The notes below the pieces were generated by a model. The model was not told the DNA's origin and did not search any database. It saw only the letters and a program-made list of their open reading frames with translations. The position numbers and the translations under genes are program-made. A DNA stretch of 64,000 nt from CBDAKK01 sp965196605 (GTDB taxonomy: Bacteria; Spirochaetota; Spirochaetia; WTKD01; G963693115): NCBI GenBank assembly GCA_965196605.1, contig CBDAKK010000003.1, forward strand, positions 62,001 to 126,000. Reading direction: 5' to 3'. Numbering within the stretch: position 1 is the stretch's first letter; each line of letters opens with the position of its first letter. Below are positions 1 to 9,096 of this stretch, in pieces.

Positions 1-290
1 GGGTTCTTTGGTTGCTTTTGGAGGGCTTGCAATGGTGGACATCCCAATAAAAACAAAACTACGCTACTTATTAAAAATATTTTTACTTTTATATAACTTG
101 AAACTTTTATACTTGTTATCCCTAAGATTATATGTTACTCAAGTAATTCCAGACAATTACCTATTTGTAATATACTACCGCTGCAACAGTTCGTCAAGCG
201 TTTTTTGTTTCTTATTATTTACAATAATGCTTATAAATAATTACAAAAAAAAGAATTGTAGCAAAAAAAATACGAAATAGATTTTTTTTG
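1..290. other. AT-rich left edge, no recognisable gene
   Basis: This stretch is A/T rich and holds only short open frames. The longest is 90 codons from position 8 on the plus strand, rich in Leu/Tyr/Asn/Lys as expected from translated AT-rich noncoding DNA. It has no convincing ribosome binding site or family motif. I see no RNA gene. Confidence 0.5.
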
Positions 291-328
291 AAAAACCCAC
301 GCCATGTATTAAAAAATAACGCGGGTTT
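291..328 (-). terminator. Rho-independent terminator of the lol/ftsY/prfB block
   Basis: On the minus strand AAACCCGCG pairs with CGTGGGTTT (G-U wobbles allowed), making a stem of about 10 bp around an A/T-rich loop, followed by a short T run. It overlaps the stop codon of the last gene of the minus-strand block, where a terminator is expected. Confidence 0.55.
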
Positions 329-1631
329 AATGGCGCCGAATGATTTTTAATGACGGAATGGCGCGGAGCCTACGCACTGGTACGTAGGTAGCGCATACGG
401 AAAGTGCTATGGCAAATACACCAATTGGGAGCAGGTCCCACCAATATATGTGAAAGGGTATGCTTGTAAGGTAGTACTCGGTATTAAGCAAATGCACGGG
501 TTCATTGTGGCCTAAGACTGCGCGCGCCGCATTTATTAGCGAGTCTGCCCATGCAATAAGCGTGTTGGCAGCGGCGTTAAGCCCTACCCCACCCGCTATG
601 CCTAAACATGCACTCACTATTCCGTTTGTAAGCGCCTGTAAAAAGAGTTGCTGTTCCAGCTTTTTAGGCTGCGCGCCCAGAGCCTTGAGTATTGCAATGT
701 CAGTCTCAAGGTCTACCACGCGCATGCCCATGGTTGATGAAAGCGTTATTGCGGCAAGCAGCACTGCTACAACCATCACCGCGTTTAGTAGTTGTTTTGT
801 TTCAATAAACAAGGCATAGCGCCGTACATCCTGTTGGTACCACGAGGAAATTATGCCGTAATTTTTTAAGGCACTTGCCAGTTCTGCAAGGAGCGCCGCG
901 CCCTTATTGCTTTTTTGTGCAGCGCGTTTTACCAGCGCGTTTGGTAGACTAAAGGGGTCTGCAATTTTCATTTTTACAAATGCGCGTTGGTCTGCTCCCG
1001 TAAAAGAAGCAGCGGCGCGCGTAAATGGCACAAATGCCCAGGCCCTGTCTAATTCTTCGTAGCCCACGCTAACAATGCCAGAGACAACAAAGCGCATTAT
1101 TTTTGGCAAAGCCGATGGCGCATCCGACTGAACCGTGAGCAACAAAAGCGAGTCACCTACATGCGCAGAAAGTTTTTCTGCCACGGCTGTTCCAAGTACA
1201 ATGCTTTTTTCGTTTTCAAAGGCCAAGCGCCCTGCTTCAAGTTGCACATATTTTACAAAGCCGCGTTCTTTAAAGAGTGCGGGTTCCACACCCCTTATAG
1301 TAATGCCGCTACGCTTCATGCCCTTGCGTAATATGCCCCCGCCAGTAATTTCTGCAAACGCACTTTGTATTTCCGGAAATTCTTCCACTACTTTTTTTAC
1401 GCTTTGAATGCGCTTTGCTTGTTCTTCAGACTGAAGCATGGAGAGTACAATGTGCGCACTGCTGGTTTCTATAATGCGATTGGAGATTTCTTCCACCATG
1501 CTTTTGGTTGCTTGCTGCACCAAGACCAGCGGAATAAGCGATATGGTTACAAGGCTTATTTGTAAAACTACAAACGAGCGTTTGCTCCGCCATAGCTGCG
1601 AAAAAAAAGAGTAGCGCATTTTGAGGCTCAC
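327..1631 (-). CDS. ABC transporter permease, FtsX/LolE type
   Basis: Inner-membrane permease of the MacB/LolC-LolE family, 434 aa. It has an N-terminal membrane anchor (about residues 20-42), a long extracytoplasmic domain (about 45-270) and three C-terminal membrane segments (about 275-300, 325-350 and 395-425), the normal family layout. The C-terminal FtsX region includes 'DIAILKALGAQPKKLEQQ', typical of the family. It begins with GTG overlapping the TGA of the ATPase gene (GTGA), with a possible later ATG at 1619. With the next two genes it forms a permease-ATPase-permease set resembling LolCDE, which releases lipoproteins from the inner membrane. That role is inferred from family and gene order; a MacB-like exporter is the alternative. 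Confidence 0.85.
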   Translation of the reverse strand: MSLKMRYSFFSQLWRSKRSFVVLQISLVTISLIPLVLVQQATKSMVEEISNRIIETSSAHIVLSMLQSEEQAKRIQSVKKVVEEFPEIQSAFAEITGGGILRKGMKRSGITIRGVEPALFKERGFVKYVQLEAGRLAFENEKSIVLGTAVAEKLSAHVGDSLLLLTVQSDAPSALPKIMRFVVSGIVSVGYEELDRAWAFVPFTRAAASFTGADQRAFVKMKIADPFSLPNALVKRAAQKSNKGAALLAELASALKNYGIISSWYQQDVRRYALFIETKQLLNAVMVVAVLLAAITLSSTMGMRVVDLETDIAILKALGAQPKKLEQQLFLQALTNGIVSACLGIAGGVGLNAAANTLIAWADSLINAARAVLGHNEPVHLLNTEYYLTSIPFHIYWWDLLPIGVFAIALSVCATYVPVRRLRAIPSLKIIRRH

Positions 1632-2332
1632 CCTATGCTTTTGTGAAACGCAAGGCTTCCATCTTCAAGGTGTATGTGCGAGTGCGCTATGGAGAGAAAG
1701 GTATTGTCATGCGTCGCAACCACCAGTGTGGCCTTGGCTTCGCTTACTAATTCCGAAAGCATGGTGCGAATGTATTCTGAGTTTCGGGCATCGAGCGCGC
1801 CCGTCGGTTCATCCGCAAGTATGAGGGACGGGCTGTGCACAATGGCGCGCGCAACGGCAACGCGTTGGCATTCTCCACCTGAAAGCTGCTTTGCAGTATG
1901 GGTCGTTCGCTTCTCCAGCCCAACACGCACAAGCACATTGCGCGCTTTTTCTCGCGCCTCTCGTTTTTTTTCACCGTTCATGAGCAGGGGCAACATGACG
2001 TTGCCAAGCGCGCTAAAATCTTGCAACAAATAATGGTGCTGAAATACAAAGCCAATGGTAGCAAGCCTAAAGCGCGCGCGTGCCTGTTCCGTAAGTCCAG
2101 ATACTTCCACGCCATCAACGCATATGCTGCCGCTGTCGCTAGCGTCGAGTCCTGAGATCATGCTCAACAAGGTTGTCTTGCCACTGCCGCTTTCACCCGT
2201 TATGACGGTGTGCGTCTGCCTGCAAACTTCAAACGAAATGTTTTTTAGCACCTCTATGGGCTCTGCGTATTTTTTGGTGTAGCACTTGCACAAGGAAGCT
2301 ACGTTAATAATAGGAGATTCTTGTTTATTCAT
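1628..2332 (-). CDS. lolD: ABC transporter ATP-binding protein, LolD type
   Basis: Cytoplasmic ATPase of 234 aa, full length for the LolD/MacB-ATPase family. Walker A is GESGSGKT (about residues 46-53), the Q-loop is in 'GFVFQHH', the signature is LSGGECQ (about 150-156), Walker B is ILADEP (171-176) and the H-loop is in 'VATHD'. 'PTGALD' after Walker B is characteristic of the lipoprotein-release and macrolide-export subfamily. It lies between two FtsX-type permeases and overlaps both (8 bp upstream, 4 bp downstream), so the three are very probably co-translated and form one complex. The substrate is inferred to be lipoproteins. Confidence 0.9.
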   Translation of the reverse strand: MNKQESPIINVASLCKCYTKKYAEPIEVLKNISFEVCRQTHTVITGESGSGKTTLLSMISGLDASDSGSICVDGVEVSGLTEQARARFRLATIGFVFQHHYLLQDFSALGNVMLPLLMNGEKKREAREKARNVLVRVGLEKRTTHTAKQLSGGECQRVAVARAIVHSPSLILADEPTGALDARNSEYIRTMLSELVSEAKATLVVATHDNTFLSIAHSHIHLEDGSLAFHKSIG

Positions 2333-3590
2333 ATTGTAGTACTTGCATGGGTGTTATTTTTGTAACGCGGCGCACTGCAAAATACGTGCTTGTCATAATA
2401 ATTGCCGCCGTGCACATTATAATCATAGCAACTTCGCTGACTCGCAAAAAACCGAGGCGCATGTTTTGAAGTGGCACGTTCAGGTTTGCCTCACCTTGCA
2501 ACAAGAGCAAGACCCGCGGGTAGAGCGCAAAAATGCCCAAGCCCGCAGCAAGTCCCACGGCTATTCCAAGGGCACCAAGGCAGGCGCTTTCACCAAAAAA
2601 CCACATGCGTATGTTTTGCGGGGTTGCGCCCATGGCGCGTAAAGAAACAATGTCGTCTCGTTTTCCGTTTATGCGCCTGAGCATTGCAAAGCGAAAATGT
2701 AAGGCAATGACGGCAAAAATGATGGCGGCGAGCAATGCCAAAAGCGTTTTTTCAGTTTTGAGCGCAAAGTAAAAGGAGCGGTTGTTTTCTTGCCATGAAC
2801 GTACATTGTGCAAGAGCCCTTGAAGCGCCTGCATGGTGGTTTGGTTGTTTTTCATGCGCAAACCAAAGCGCACTCCCGTGAGTTTTGGCGCTGGTGTTTT
2901 TGTAAATGCCTTGTGAGTCTCAGCACTGTTCTCTTTTCGCTTTTTTGTGTAATTCATGCTTTGCGCGTAATCAACAAGCGAAATAAACGCCCACGTGCTG
3001 TCGTAGCTGCTTGCGCTATAAAAAATATCCGAGACGAGTAATGTTTGTACGCTTGGTTGAAACCCTGCCCCCGCGCCCGGCAAGGTTATTTTTACCACGT
3101 CACCGCGATACACGCCTAGCCGCACGGCAAGCGCCCAGCCGAGGCTTATGCTGCCTGTTTCTATAAAACCGCCCGTGCTTGTAGGGCGTTGAACACCGCC
3201 GCGTATGGCAGCAACAAAGGCCTCGTCCTGTTGCGCCGCCTCACTTTTAACAGCGCGTACATGGGCGACCAAGGAGGTTTTTTCACTGCTTATAAGCGCA
3301 AACTCGTCCACAAAGGGCACGACCACATTCACGCCCGCTATGGCCTCAATGTTTTGCATTCGTTTTTCAACTTCTAAAAGCGAAAGAGGCTCAGGCGCTA
3401 CTCCATTGTATTCGTACGCTTCTATGCTTATTAAGTTTTTTATAAGCACATCTTGTAGTCCATTCATAACACCAACAACCACGGTAAGGCTCAAAACACC
3501 CGCAGCAATGCTTGCCATGGAGAAAAAAAGCGAGAGGTTTTTTTTGCGCCGTGCGCAGAGGCTTTGTAATATGAGTTGACGCATCCACAT
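2325..3590 (-). CDS. ABC transporter permease, FtsX/LolC type
   Basis: Second membrane partner of the LolD-like ATPase, 421 aa. The N-terminal transmembrane segment (about 20-42) is followed by a periplasmic-type domain and three C-terminal membrane helices (from about residue 280). The tail 'DDIVSLRAMGATPQNIR' is the conserved FtsX-family coupling region, parallel to 'TDIAILKALGAQPKKLE' in the other permease, so the two are paralogues forming a heterodimer. It starts with ATG at 3590, one base after the stop of the secreted-repeat gene upstream. The block order on the minus strand is prfB, PEGA protein, ftsY, repeat protein, permease, ATPase, permease. Confidence 0.85.
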   Translation of the reverse strand: MWMRQLILQSLCARRKKNLSLFFSMASIAAGVLSLTVVVGVMNGLQDVLIKNLISIEAYEYNGVAPEPLSLLEVEKRMQNIEAIAGVNVVVPFVDEFALISSEKTSLVAHVRAVKSEAAQQDEAFVAAIRGGVQRPTSTGGFIETGSISLGWALAVRLGVYRGDVVKITLPGAGAGFQPSVQTLLVSDIFYSASSYDSTWAFISLVDYAQSMNYTKKRKENSAETHKAFTKTPAPKLTGVRFGLRMKNNQTTMQALQGLLHNVRSWQENNRSFYFALKTEKTLLALLAAIIFAVIALHFRFAMLRRINGKRDDIVSLRAMGATPQNIRMWFFGESACLGALGIAVGLAAGLGIFALYPRVLLLLQGEANLNVPLQNMRLGFLRVSEVAMIIMCTAAIIMTSTYFAVRRVTKITPMQVLQYE

Positions 3591-3591
3591 G

Positions 3592-5301
3592 TTATTTCAA
3601 TATTTCCACGCGCTCTTTTCGCGCCCCTACGTAGTGTATTCGCAAAACGGGCTTGTCCTTAAAAAATTGTGTTTCAATTCTCACATCCTCATCTGCGTAT
3701 TCTATTTCCTTTGTGAGTGCAAAGTCCACATATTCGCGCTTTTTTACCAGCGTGCCTTCTTTGTTAAAAAAAGACTCGCTGCTTTTCTCATGGAGAAATT
3801 TCTCATTTTTGTCTGAAGAACTATTTGTGTTACTCTTGTAGTCGTAGCGCACCCTTGAAACAACGCTTTCTTTCTCAGTGCCATCTTCGGCCTTGCTTTT
3901 TTCGTAACGCAGCGTCTCATATTTTTTTCCGTCTCGATATTCTGTGCGCGCGCGCCATGTTACCCCCATTTCTTCTTCGGACTCTATGCTGCCGTCTTTT
4001 GCAAAGCTATAGGTTATTTTGTACTGCAGCGCGCCCTCGCTGTCGTAGCGTGCTGATTCTTTAAGCTGTCCAGTTTGCGTGTATTTTTTGTAATAGACAG
4101 ATTTATCTGCATTTTGGTGAAATTCCTCTTCAAGGCCGCCGCCCGTAAAGTAATACACAAAGCGAACAAGCGACGTATCGCTATATTTTCGGTTAAGCGT
4201 ACGCAGGGCACCCTTGCTGGTGTACTGGTAGGTCTCTGAGAACAACAGCTCTTGTCCTCCATAGCGCACCAGCAAATCCACTAAACCGTCGCTGCGAAGT
4301 TTTTGTATTTCCACAAACAGTGATCTCCCGGTATGCCGCTCCTCATAGCTTGGCACTCGAGTTGGCACTTCCTCTTGGGGCTCTTCCTCTTGACGCTCTT
4401 CCACCTCCGCATCTTTTTTTACTGCTTCTTGGTTTGTCTTTGTCTCTGTTTTTTCGTCCTGCCTTGTTGCATCATCTTCGGCTGCGGAATTAGGCTGCTC
4501 AGTAGGGGGTTCACTCGTATCTTCTTTTTTTACCAATGTGGTTTTTGCTTCCGCTTTTTGTGCAGTTTTACTTGCTTCGCGTACGACTGCCACCTCACTC
4601 AGTTTTTTTGTCTCTTCCAATGCTGTCTCTTCCAAGGGCGCGTCTTGCGCATCTTTTGCAAGCTTTTCAACATTTTCCGTCTCTTCTTCAGCTTTTTGCG
4701 CAGTTTTACTTGCTTCGCCTACCGTTGCCACCTCACTCAGTTCTTTTGTCTCTTCCAATGCTGTCTTTTCCAAGGGCGCGTCTTGCACATCTTTTGCAGG
4801 CTTTTCAACATTTTCCAGCGGAATATAGGGCACAAATATAACGTCATATATGCGATACAAAAGACCTCGGGTTTCTTTTAAAAAAATGCGCCCTTTCTTC
4901 TTGTCAAGCGTTTTTTCCAAATAAGGCGAGTCATCTTCAAAGCGTCTTACGTAGACCTCTATTTCACCAAGCGGTATGCTCGAAGCTATTTTTTGCGGGT
5001 GGGCGTACCATGTGACACTGGTAGCGGCATCCTTGGGAGCTTCTTTATAACGCCCGGCGTACTCGTTTGGTATGAGTGGCTCGCGCTCTGCTTCTGTTGT
5101 GTCAGCTTCACTCTGTACTCCCTCTGTCCCTTCAGGCTCATTGGGTACGCCCGCAGTGTTAGGCGGAATGTGTATTTGCGCATGCGCTGCAAAGACTACA
5201 AAAACACAAAAGCTCAGCAAGGCCAAAAAAGGCTTTGCGGCGCTGCTGAGGGTAGTTTTGCGTGCGCATTGTGGCTGTCTTTTATTCTGATAAAAACTCA
5301 C
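3592..5301 (-). CDS. Secreted repeat protein of unknown function
   Basis: I do not recognise a family. The chosen GTG start at 5301 lies inside the 3' end of ftsY and has AAGGAG about 10 bases upstream; the frame stays open to 5337 without a better site. The product (about 569 aa) has a hydrophobic signal segment ending near 'FAAHAQ'. A Glu/Lys/Ala-rich low-complexity middle follows, holding two near-identical copies of a ~55-residue unit ('LEETKELSEVA' / 'LEETKKLSEVA'). The C-terminal half is rich in Tyr/Glu/Lys with repeated short beta-like strings ('YDSEGALQYKI', 'YKKYTQTGQLKE') that resemble MORN/YD-type strands. Its place between ftsY and LolCDE genes hints at an envelope protein exported by Sec. 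Confidence 0.7.
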   Translation of the reverse strand: MSFYQNKRQPQCARKTTLSSAAKPFLALLSFCVFVVFAAHAQIHIPPNTAGVPNEPEGTEGVQSEADTTEAEREPLIPNEYAGRYKEAPKDAATSVTWYAHPQKIASSIPLGEIEVYVRRFEDDSPYLEKTLDKKKGRIFLKETRGLLYRIYDVIFVPYIPLENVEKPAKDVQDAPLEKTALEETKELSEVATVGEASKTAQKAEEETENVEKLAKDAQDAPLEETALEETKKLSEVAVVREASKTAQKAEAKTTLVKKEDTSEPPTEQPNSAAEDDATRQDEKTETKTNQEAVKKDAEVEERQEEEPQEEVPTRVPSYEERHTGRSLFVEIQKLRSDGLVDLLVRYGGQELLFSETYQYTSKGALRTLNRKYSDTSLVRFVYYFTGGGLEEEFHQNADKSVYYKKYTQTGQLKESARYDSEGALQYKITYSFAKDGSIESEEEMGVTWRARTEYRDGKKYETLRYEKSKAEDGTEKESVVSRVRYDYKSNTNSSSDKNEKFLHEKSSESFFNKEGTLVKKREYVDFALTKEIEYADEDVRIETQFFKDKPVLRIHYVGARKERVEILK

Positions 5302-6154
5302 GAAGAAAAGACTCCTTTTCAAAGCTGCGCAGATCACTGTAACTCTCGCCAGTGCCTACAAATGCACAAGGCAAGGCGCATTCTTGCGCTATGCTGATGA
5401 TAACGCCGCCTCGTGTACTGCCGTCATATTTTGAAAGAATGAGCGCATCCACAGGCACGGCTTCCGCAAAGTCCTTAACCTGATTTACCGTGTTAAGCCC
5501 GCTGTTGCCGTCTATGACAATAAATGCGATGATGTTTTTTGCATCAACCTGCTTTTGTACAATGCGGTGTATTTTTTCCAACTGTGCGATGAGGTCTTTT
5601 CGCGTGTTCATGCGCCCTGCCGTGTCTACAAGCACATATTGCTGAGAGGTGCTTTTGGCATGTGATATTGCATCGTAAACCACGGCGGCGGGGTCAGCAC
5701 CATCTTGTTGCCGCACGCAGGTAAGCCCCAAGGCCTGTGCGTGTTTTTCAAGTTGTAGTGCCGCTGCAGCCCGAAAGGTGTCCCCTGCTGCAAGGGTGAT
5801 AGCCTGTTGCGCTACCCCCTGTTCATGCATAAGCTGGTGAGCAAACTTTGCTATGCTGGTGGTTTTGCCAACGCCGTTTACTCCCACAAACATGCACACC
5901 GTCGGTAGCTGTGCATTGTGAGGCGCATCAAACCTCGGGCTGTCTAAAATTAAAGGACGCAATATATCAGTAAGCGTGGAGACAATTTTCACGCTGTTGC
6001 TTGAAATGCCTAGTCGTTCTTCCAAAGTTGCAATGGCTTTAAAACACAGTTTGGGAGCAAGCCCCGACTGTAAAAGCACGTCTTCAAGCTCGGCTATGCT
6101 GATAGAAGCTTCCTTGCTTCTAAAAAGCCTGCCTATGGTACGTAATAACCCCAT
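5282..6154 (-). CDS. ftsY: Signal recognition particle receptor FtsY
   Basis: GTPase that docks SRP-ribosome complexes at the membrane. The 290-aa protein is the NG core only. The N domain is about residues 1-80, followed by G1 'GVNGVGKTT' (91-99), 'DTFRAAA' (125-131), G3 'DTAGR' (177-181) and 'SKYDGSTRGG' in place of the common TKLDGTAKGG. There is no acidic A domain, as in many non-enterobacterial FtsY proteins, so membrane contact probably relies on the N-terminal helix. The start is ATG at 6154, and the 3' end overlaps the likely GTG start of the next gene by 20 bp. Confidence 0.95.
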   Translation of the reverse strand: MGLLRTIGRLFRSKEASISIAELEDVLLQSGLAPKLCFKAIATLEERLGISSNSVKIVSTLTDILRPLILDSPRFDAPHNAQLPTVCMFVGVNGVGKTTSIAKFAHQLMHEQGVAQQAITLAAGDTFRAAAALQLEKHAQALGLTCVRQQDGADPAAVVYDAISHAKSTSQQYVLVDTAGRMNTRKDLIAQLEKIHRIVQKQVDAKNIIAFIVIDGNSGLNTVNQVKDFAEAVPVDALILSKYDGSTRGGVIISIAQECALPCAFVGTGESYSDLRSFEKESFLREFLSE

Positions 6155-6224
6155 TCTTCCTCCATTTCATCTGCACTTACGATTTTAAGTAATACTACTA
6201 TTGTAGTTCACTTTTCCTTAAAGC

Positions 6225-7748
6225 TTATCTATCGTGATATTCGCTTGCCGTGCGCAAGTAAAAAATGAGTTCTACAAAGGCGTAAATGCTCATGCCTGCG
6301 GAAAGGACGGCAGTCCCTATGTAAGAATAATAATATGCTTGGCGCCGTTCATCAGACTCTATAAGAGATTGGCGAGATACTTGCTTGTTTTTGTTAGCTG
6401 CAAGGAGAGCAGCGTTTTCACCTGTGTAAAGACTGTTTAAGACAATGGGCGGAATAAGCGATGCGCCAAAGACGGCAAAGGCGGTGTAAAAGCGATTACG
6501 CCGTTGTTTCAAACGATCTTTAAGCGGCACGGCATAAATAGGCTTTAGCGTTGCTGACATAGTCGCGGGTGCAACGCTGTTAATAGTAAGCCGCGTGTCT
6601 TCATGCTCGGCTAGTCTCAATTCAACTTGGTCTGCAAGATCACCCACGGGACGAGAAAGTACCATAGGTGTATTGCCCATCCATTGTGAATTAACATACA
6701 CACGTGCGCCCGCGGGTTCTGATAAAAGCGTAACGGTGTTTTCCGCGTCCGCGTTAAACAAGACACGGCGCAGGGCTTCATCGCCTTCCTTAAGCTCAAC
6801 CAAGAGGGTGCGCTGCTGCCCTTGAAAAGACACCATTACCGCGTGGCTTCCCACCTCTATAACACGCAAGTCTACAGAGCCAAAGCCAACGACGTTGCCA
6901 TCCACCAATATTGGCGCATCTTCAACACGACTACGCCATGTGCTTTCTTCTGAATCTATTGCTACCTCAATGCGCAAAGCAGCTGCGGGCGCGCCGAGTA
7001 TGTGCGTGTTAATTGCTTTTTGTAAGCCATCTTGTATCAAGGCTACTTTTTCCTCATGCATGATGGTTTGCATAACTTGCTGTTTTTCTTCTGCAATTGC
7101 ATTGTAGTCATAAAGGGTTATAATAATGTACCCGTCTTCAAGTTCATTGAGTGTAAAATACAAGAGCGCGTCCGCAGACAATTCATCCGCAATAGCCTGT
7201 AAGTCTTGCGTGCGCTTTGCCCACATGTACGTGGACTGCTCAATAAACTTTACGGGCAATGTAGATTCCAAGGGAATGTCCGCAACTTTTAGAGCTTCTA
7301 TTTTCTTTATTTTCTTTTTCAGTTCGTCGAGTGTTTTTTTCTCCTTTGCGCGCGTAGCCCATGCCGACTTGTTATTGTCTGAGAGTACTGCGCTTTCGTG
7401 TTTTGTAATAGCCTCACTTAATTGCTTTTGCAATGAGGCAAGCGCCTTAACACGCAGTCGCTCTTTTGCTTTTACGTGCTCCTCGGGGTTCATCTTGTGA
7501 GTTGGTACCGACTTTACGGCATCGTCTAAAAGAGAATTAAGAAAGAGGGCAGTCTTGCGCACGGCACTGCTCATGGCATCAAAGTTATCAGTGCGCACAC
7601 CAAGTACCGCAACGTCCCATGAGGACATGAAGGCATTTTTTCCACGTTGTTGTGTATTTTCCCCTTGCGAAAATGCAACGAGGTTTATAAAAGCACAGGT
7701 AACACACAACAAAAATTTACGCACATTACGAAGATGCATTTTATGCAT
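6225..7748 (-). CDS. PEGA-domain envelope protein
   Basis: Unnamed protein of 507 aa. An N-terminal signal sequence ends near 'LVAFSQG'. Residues about 90-150 are Lys/Glu-rich and probably coiled coil. A PEGA domain sits at about 340-400 ('SEPAGARVYVNSQWMGNTP'), a beta domain often found on bacterial surfaces. Two hydrophobic segments follow (about 430-450 and 475-497). The first ATG (7748) has GGAG seven bases upstream and overlaps the prfB stop by 8 bp, indicating coupling to prfB. PEGA proteins with this build are common in spirochaetes; the specific function is unknown. Confidence 0.8.
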   Translation of the reverse strand: MHKMHLRNVRKFLLCVTCAFINLVAFSQGENTQQRGKNAFMSSWDVAVLGVRTDNFDAMSSAVRKTALFLNSLLDDAVKSVPTHKMNPEEHVKAKERLRVKALASLQKQLSEAITKHESAVLSDNNKSAWATRAKEKKTLDELKKKIKKIEALKVADIPLESTLPVKFIEQSTYMWAKRTQDLQAIADELSADALLYFTLNELEDGYIIITLYDYNAIAEEKQQVMQTIMHEEKVALIQDGLQKAINTHILGAPAAALRIEVAIDSEESTWRSRVEDAPILVDGNVVGFGSVDLRVIEVGSHAVMVSFQGQQRTLLVELKEGDEALRRVLFNADAENTVTLLSEPAGARVYVNSQWMGNTPMVLSRPVGDLADQVELRLAEHEDTRLTINSVAPATMSATLKPIYAVPLKDRLKQRRNRFYTAFAVFGASLIPPIVLNSLYTGENAALLAANKNKQVSRQSLIESDERRQAYYYSYIGTAVLSAGMSIYAFVELIFYLRTASEYHDR

Positions 7749-8851
7749 AGGCTTGCTCCTGCAAATACGCGCTTATAAACGCGTCTATTTCGCCGTTCAT
7801 AACCGCTTGGACGTTGCCCGTCTCGGTGTTGGTTCTGTGGTCTTTGACCAAGCAGTAGGGGTGAAACACATATGAACGAATTTGATTGCCCCATGCAATG
7901 TCTTTTTTCTGATGCATGCTTTTTTCACGCTCTGCTTGTTTTTCTTGCTGCTGTTGTTCATGCAAGCGGCTTTTTAAAATTTTAAGCGCCGTACTCTTGT
8001 TTTTGTGCTGTGAGCGCTCGTTTTGGCACTGCACTACAATGCCCGTAGGCATGTGCGTAATGCGCACCGCCGAGTCGGTTTTGTTTACATGCTGCCCACC
8101 CGCGCCGCTTGCACGGTAGGTGTCTATGCGTATCTCTTCCGCGTTTATTTCCACTTCCAAGGCGTCCTCAATAACTGGTGAGGCGTGCACAGACGCAAAG
8201 GTTGTGTGTCTACGTCCGCTGCTGTCAAAGGGTGAAATGCGCACAAGCCTGTGAATGCCCGTTTCGGCGTGTAAGTAACCATAAGCATATGAACCACGCA
8301 CCTCAATAACAGCGGACTTAATTCCACCTTCGGCATATTGCATATCCAAGGTGCTGGTTTTAAAGCCCTTGTCTTCACACCAACGCATGTAGAGCCGCGT
8401 AAGCATTTGCACCCAGTCGCAAGACTCCGTGCCGCCTGCCCCAGTGTGAATAGTCAAAAACGCATTCCCTGCATCGTGAGGACCACTGAGCAAGGACTGT
8501 GTTTTCAGTGCCTCAAAGGCGTTGTGCGTCTGCTGGTAATCCAAAAGCAGTTGCGCACGCGTTGTCTTTTGCTCTTCTTCGTCTGCTTCTTTTAACAATT
8601 CGTACAACACCAGCATGTCTTCTGTAGACTCTTTGAGTTCTTGCCAAGCTTGTAAAAACTTCTTTTTTTCATTTAATGCGCCAAAGGTACGCTCTGCCTC
8701 TTGGCGGTCGTCCCAAAAGTGCTCTTCTTGTGTTTGTGCTTCCAGCGTCTCTATTTCTCGGTTCAGTTTTTCCGAGTCAAAGACGCCTCCAGTTTTCCAT
8801 AACATCCTTTTCAAGTGATGCTAAAAGCTCAGGAATTTCCATTACATCCAT
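7741..8851 (-). CDS. prfB: Peptide chain release factor 2, programmed +1 frameshift
   Basis: RF2 terminates translation at UGA and UAA. The main frame carries the RF2 recognition tripeptide SPF in 'RISPFDSSGRRH' and the catalytic GGQ in 'GAGGQHVNKTDSAVR'. The gene starts upstream in another frame: ATG at 8851 reads 24 codons (MDVMEIPELL...ENWRRL) to an in-frame TGA at 8779-8777. A +1 shift at CUU-UGA-C then gives '...RRL-DSEKLNRE', joining the long frame. The site has GGAGG three bases before CUU, as in the classical RF2 autoregulatory site. Annotating only the long frame would give a wrong N terminus. No strong ribosome binding site precedes 8851; ATG 8842 is an in-frame alternative. Confidence 0.95.
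8777..8791 (-). promoter_or_regulatory. prfB: RF2 +1 programmed frameshift site
   Basis: The minus strand reads GGAGG-CGT-CTT-TGA-C. The internal Shine-Dalgarno, 3-base spacer, slippery CUU and UGA stop followed by C match the known RF2 feedback element, in which low RF2 lets the ribosome shift +1 and make more RF2. Confidence 0.93.
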
Positions 8852-9052
8852 AGTTACAAAGTATATCATGCTATGCTTTTTTCATATTTTACATGGATGC
8901 GCACATGCAAAAACATAGCGTTACAAAGTTCAATTCATGCGCCACGCTCCAAATATCATACCCTTTACAAAATCGCTAAAATACACATGTTATTATCATA
9001 TTTGCAATGTAAAAGTAATATTTTTGATATGTAATCGCAACACACATAATGT

Positions 9053-9058
9053 TATAAT
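9053..9058 (+). promoter_or_regulatory. Candidate -10 box for the thiamin salvage operon
   Basis: A perfect TATAAT lies 38 bases before the thiM start. No good -35 sits at 16-18 bases; the nearest TTGATA (9024-9029) is 23 bases away. It is followed by AAGGAG before ATG. I see no TPP riboswitch (no CTGAGA-type core) in 8852-9096. Confidence 0.4.
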
Positions 9059-9096
9059 CACACTATATTCACATATGAACGATTAAGGAGTTTGTA

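Noticed and set aside
8..280. 90-codon frame at the left edge
   Set aside because: Low-complexity AT-rich translation with no RBS and no recognisable domain.
4333..4881. 182-codon open frame on the plus strand, Cys/Phe/Leu-rich
   Set aside because: It is the complement of the Glu/Lys-rich repeat of the secreted protein. It has no ribosome binding site, and the composition is explained by the antisense of GAA/AAA codons.
8852..9096. Possible TPP riboswitch before thiM
   Set aside because: The leader is A/T rich and lacks the conserved CTGAGA and ACCTGA-type core; only a -10 box and RBS are seen.
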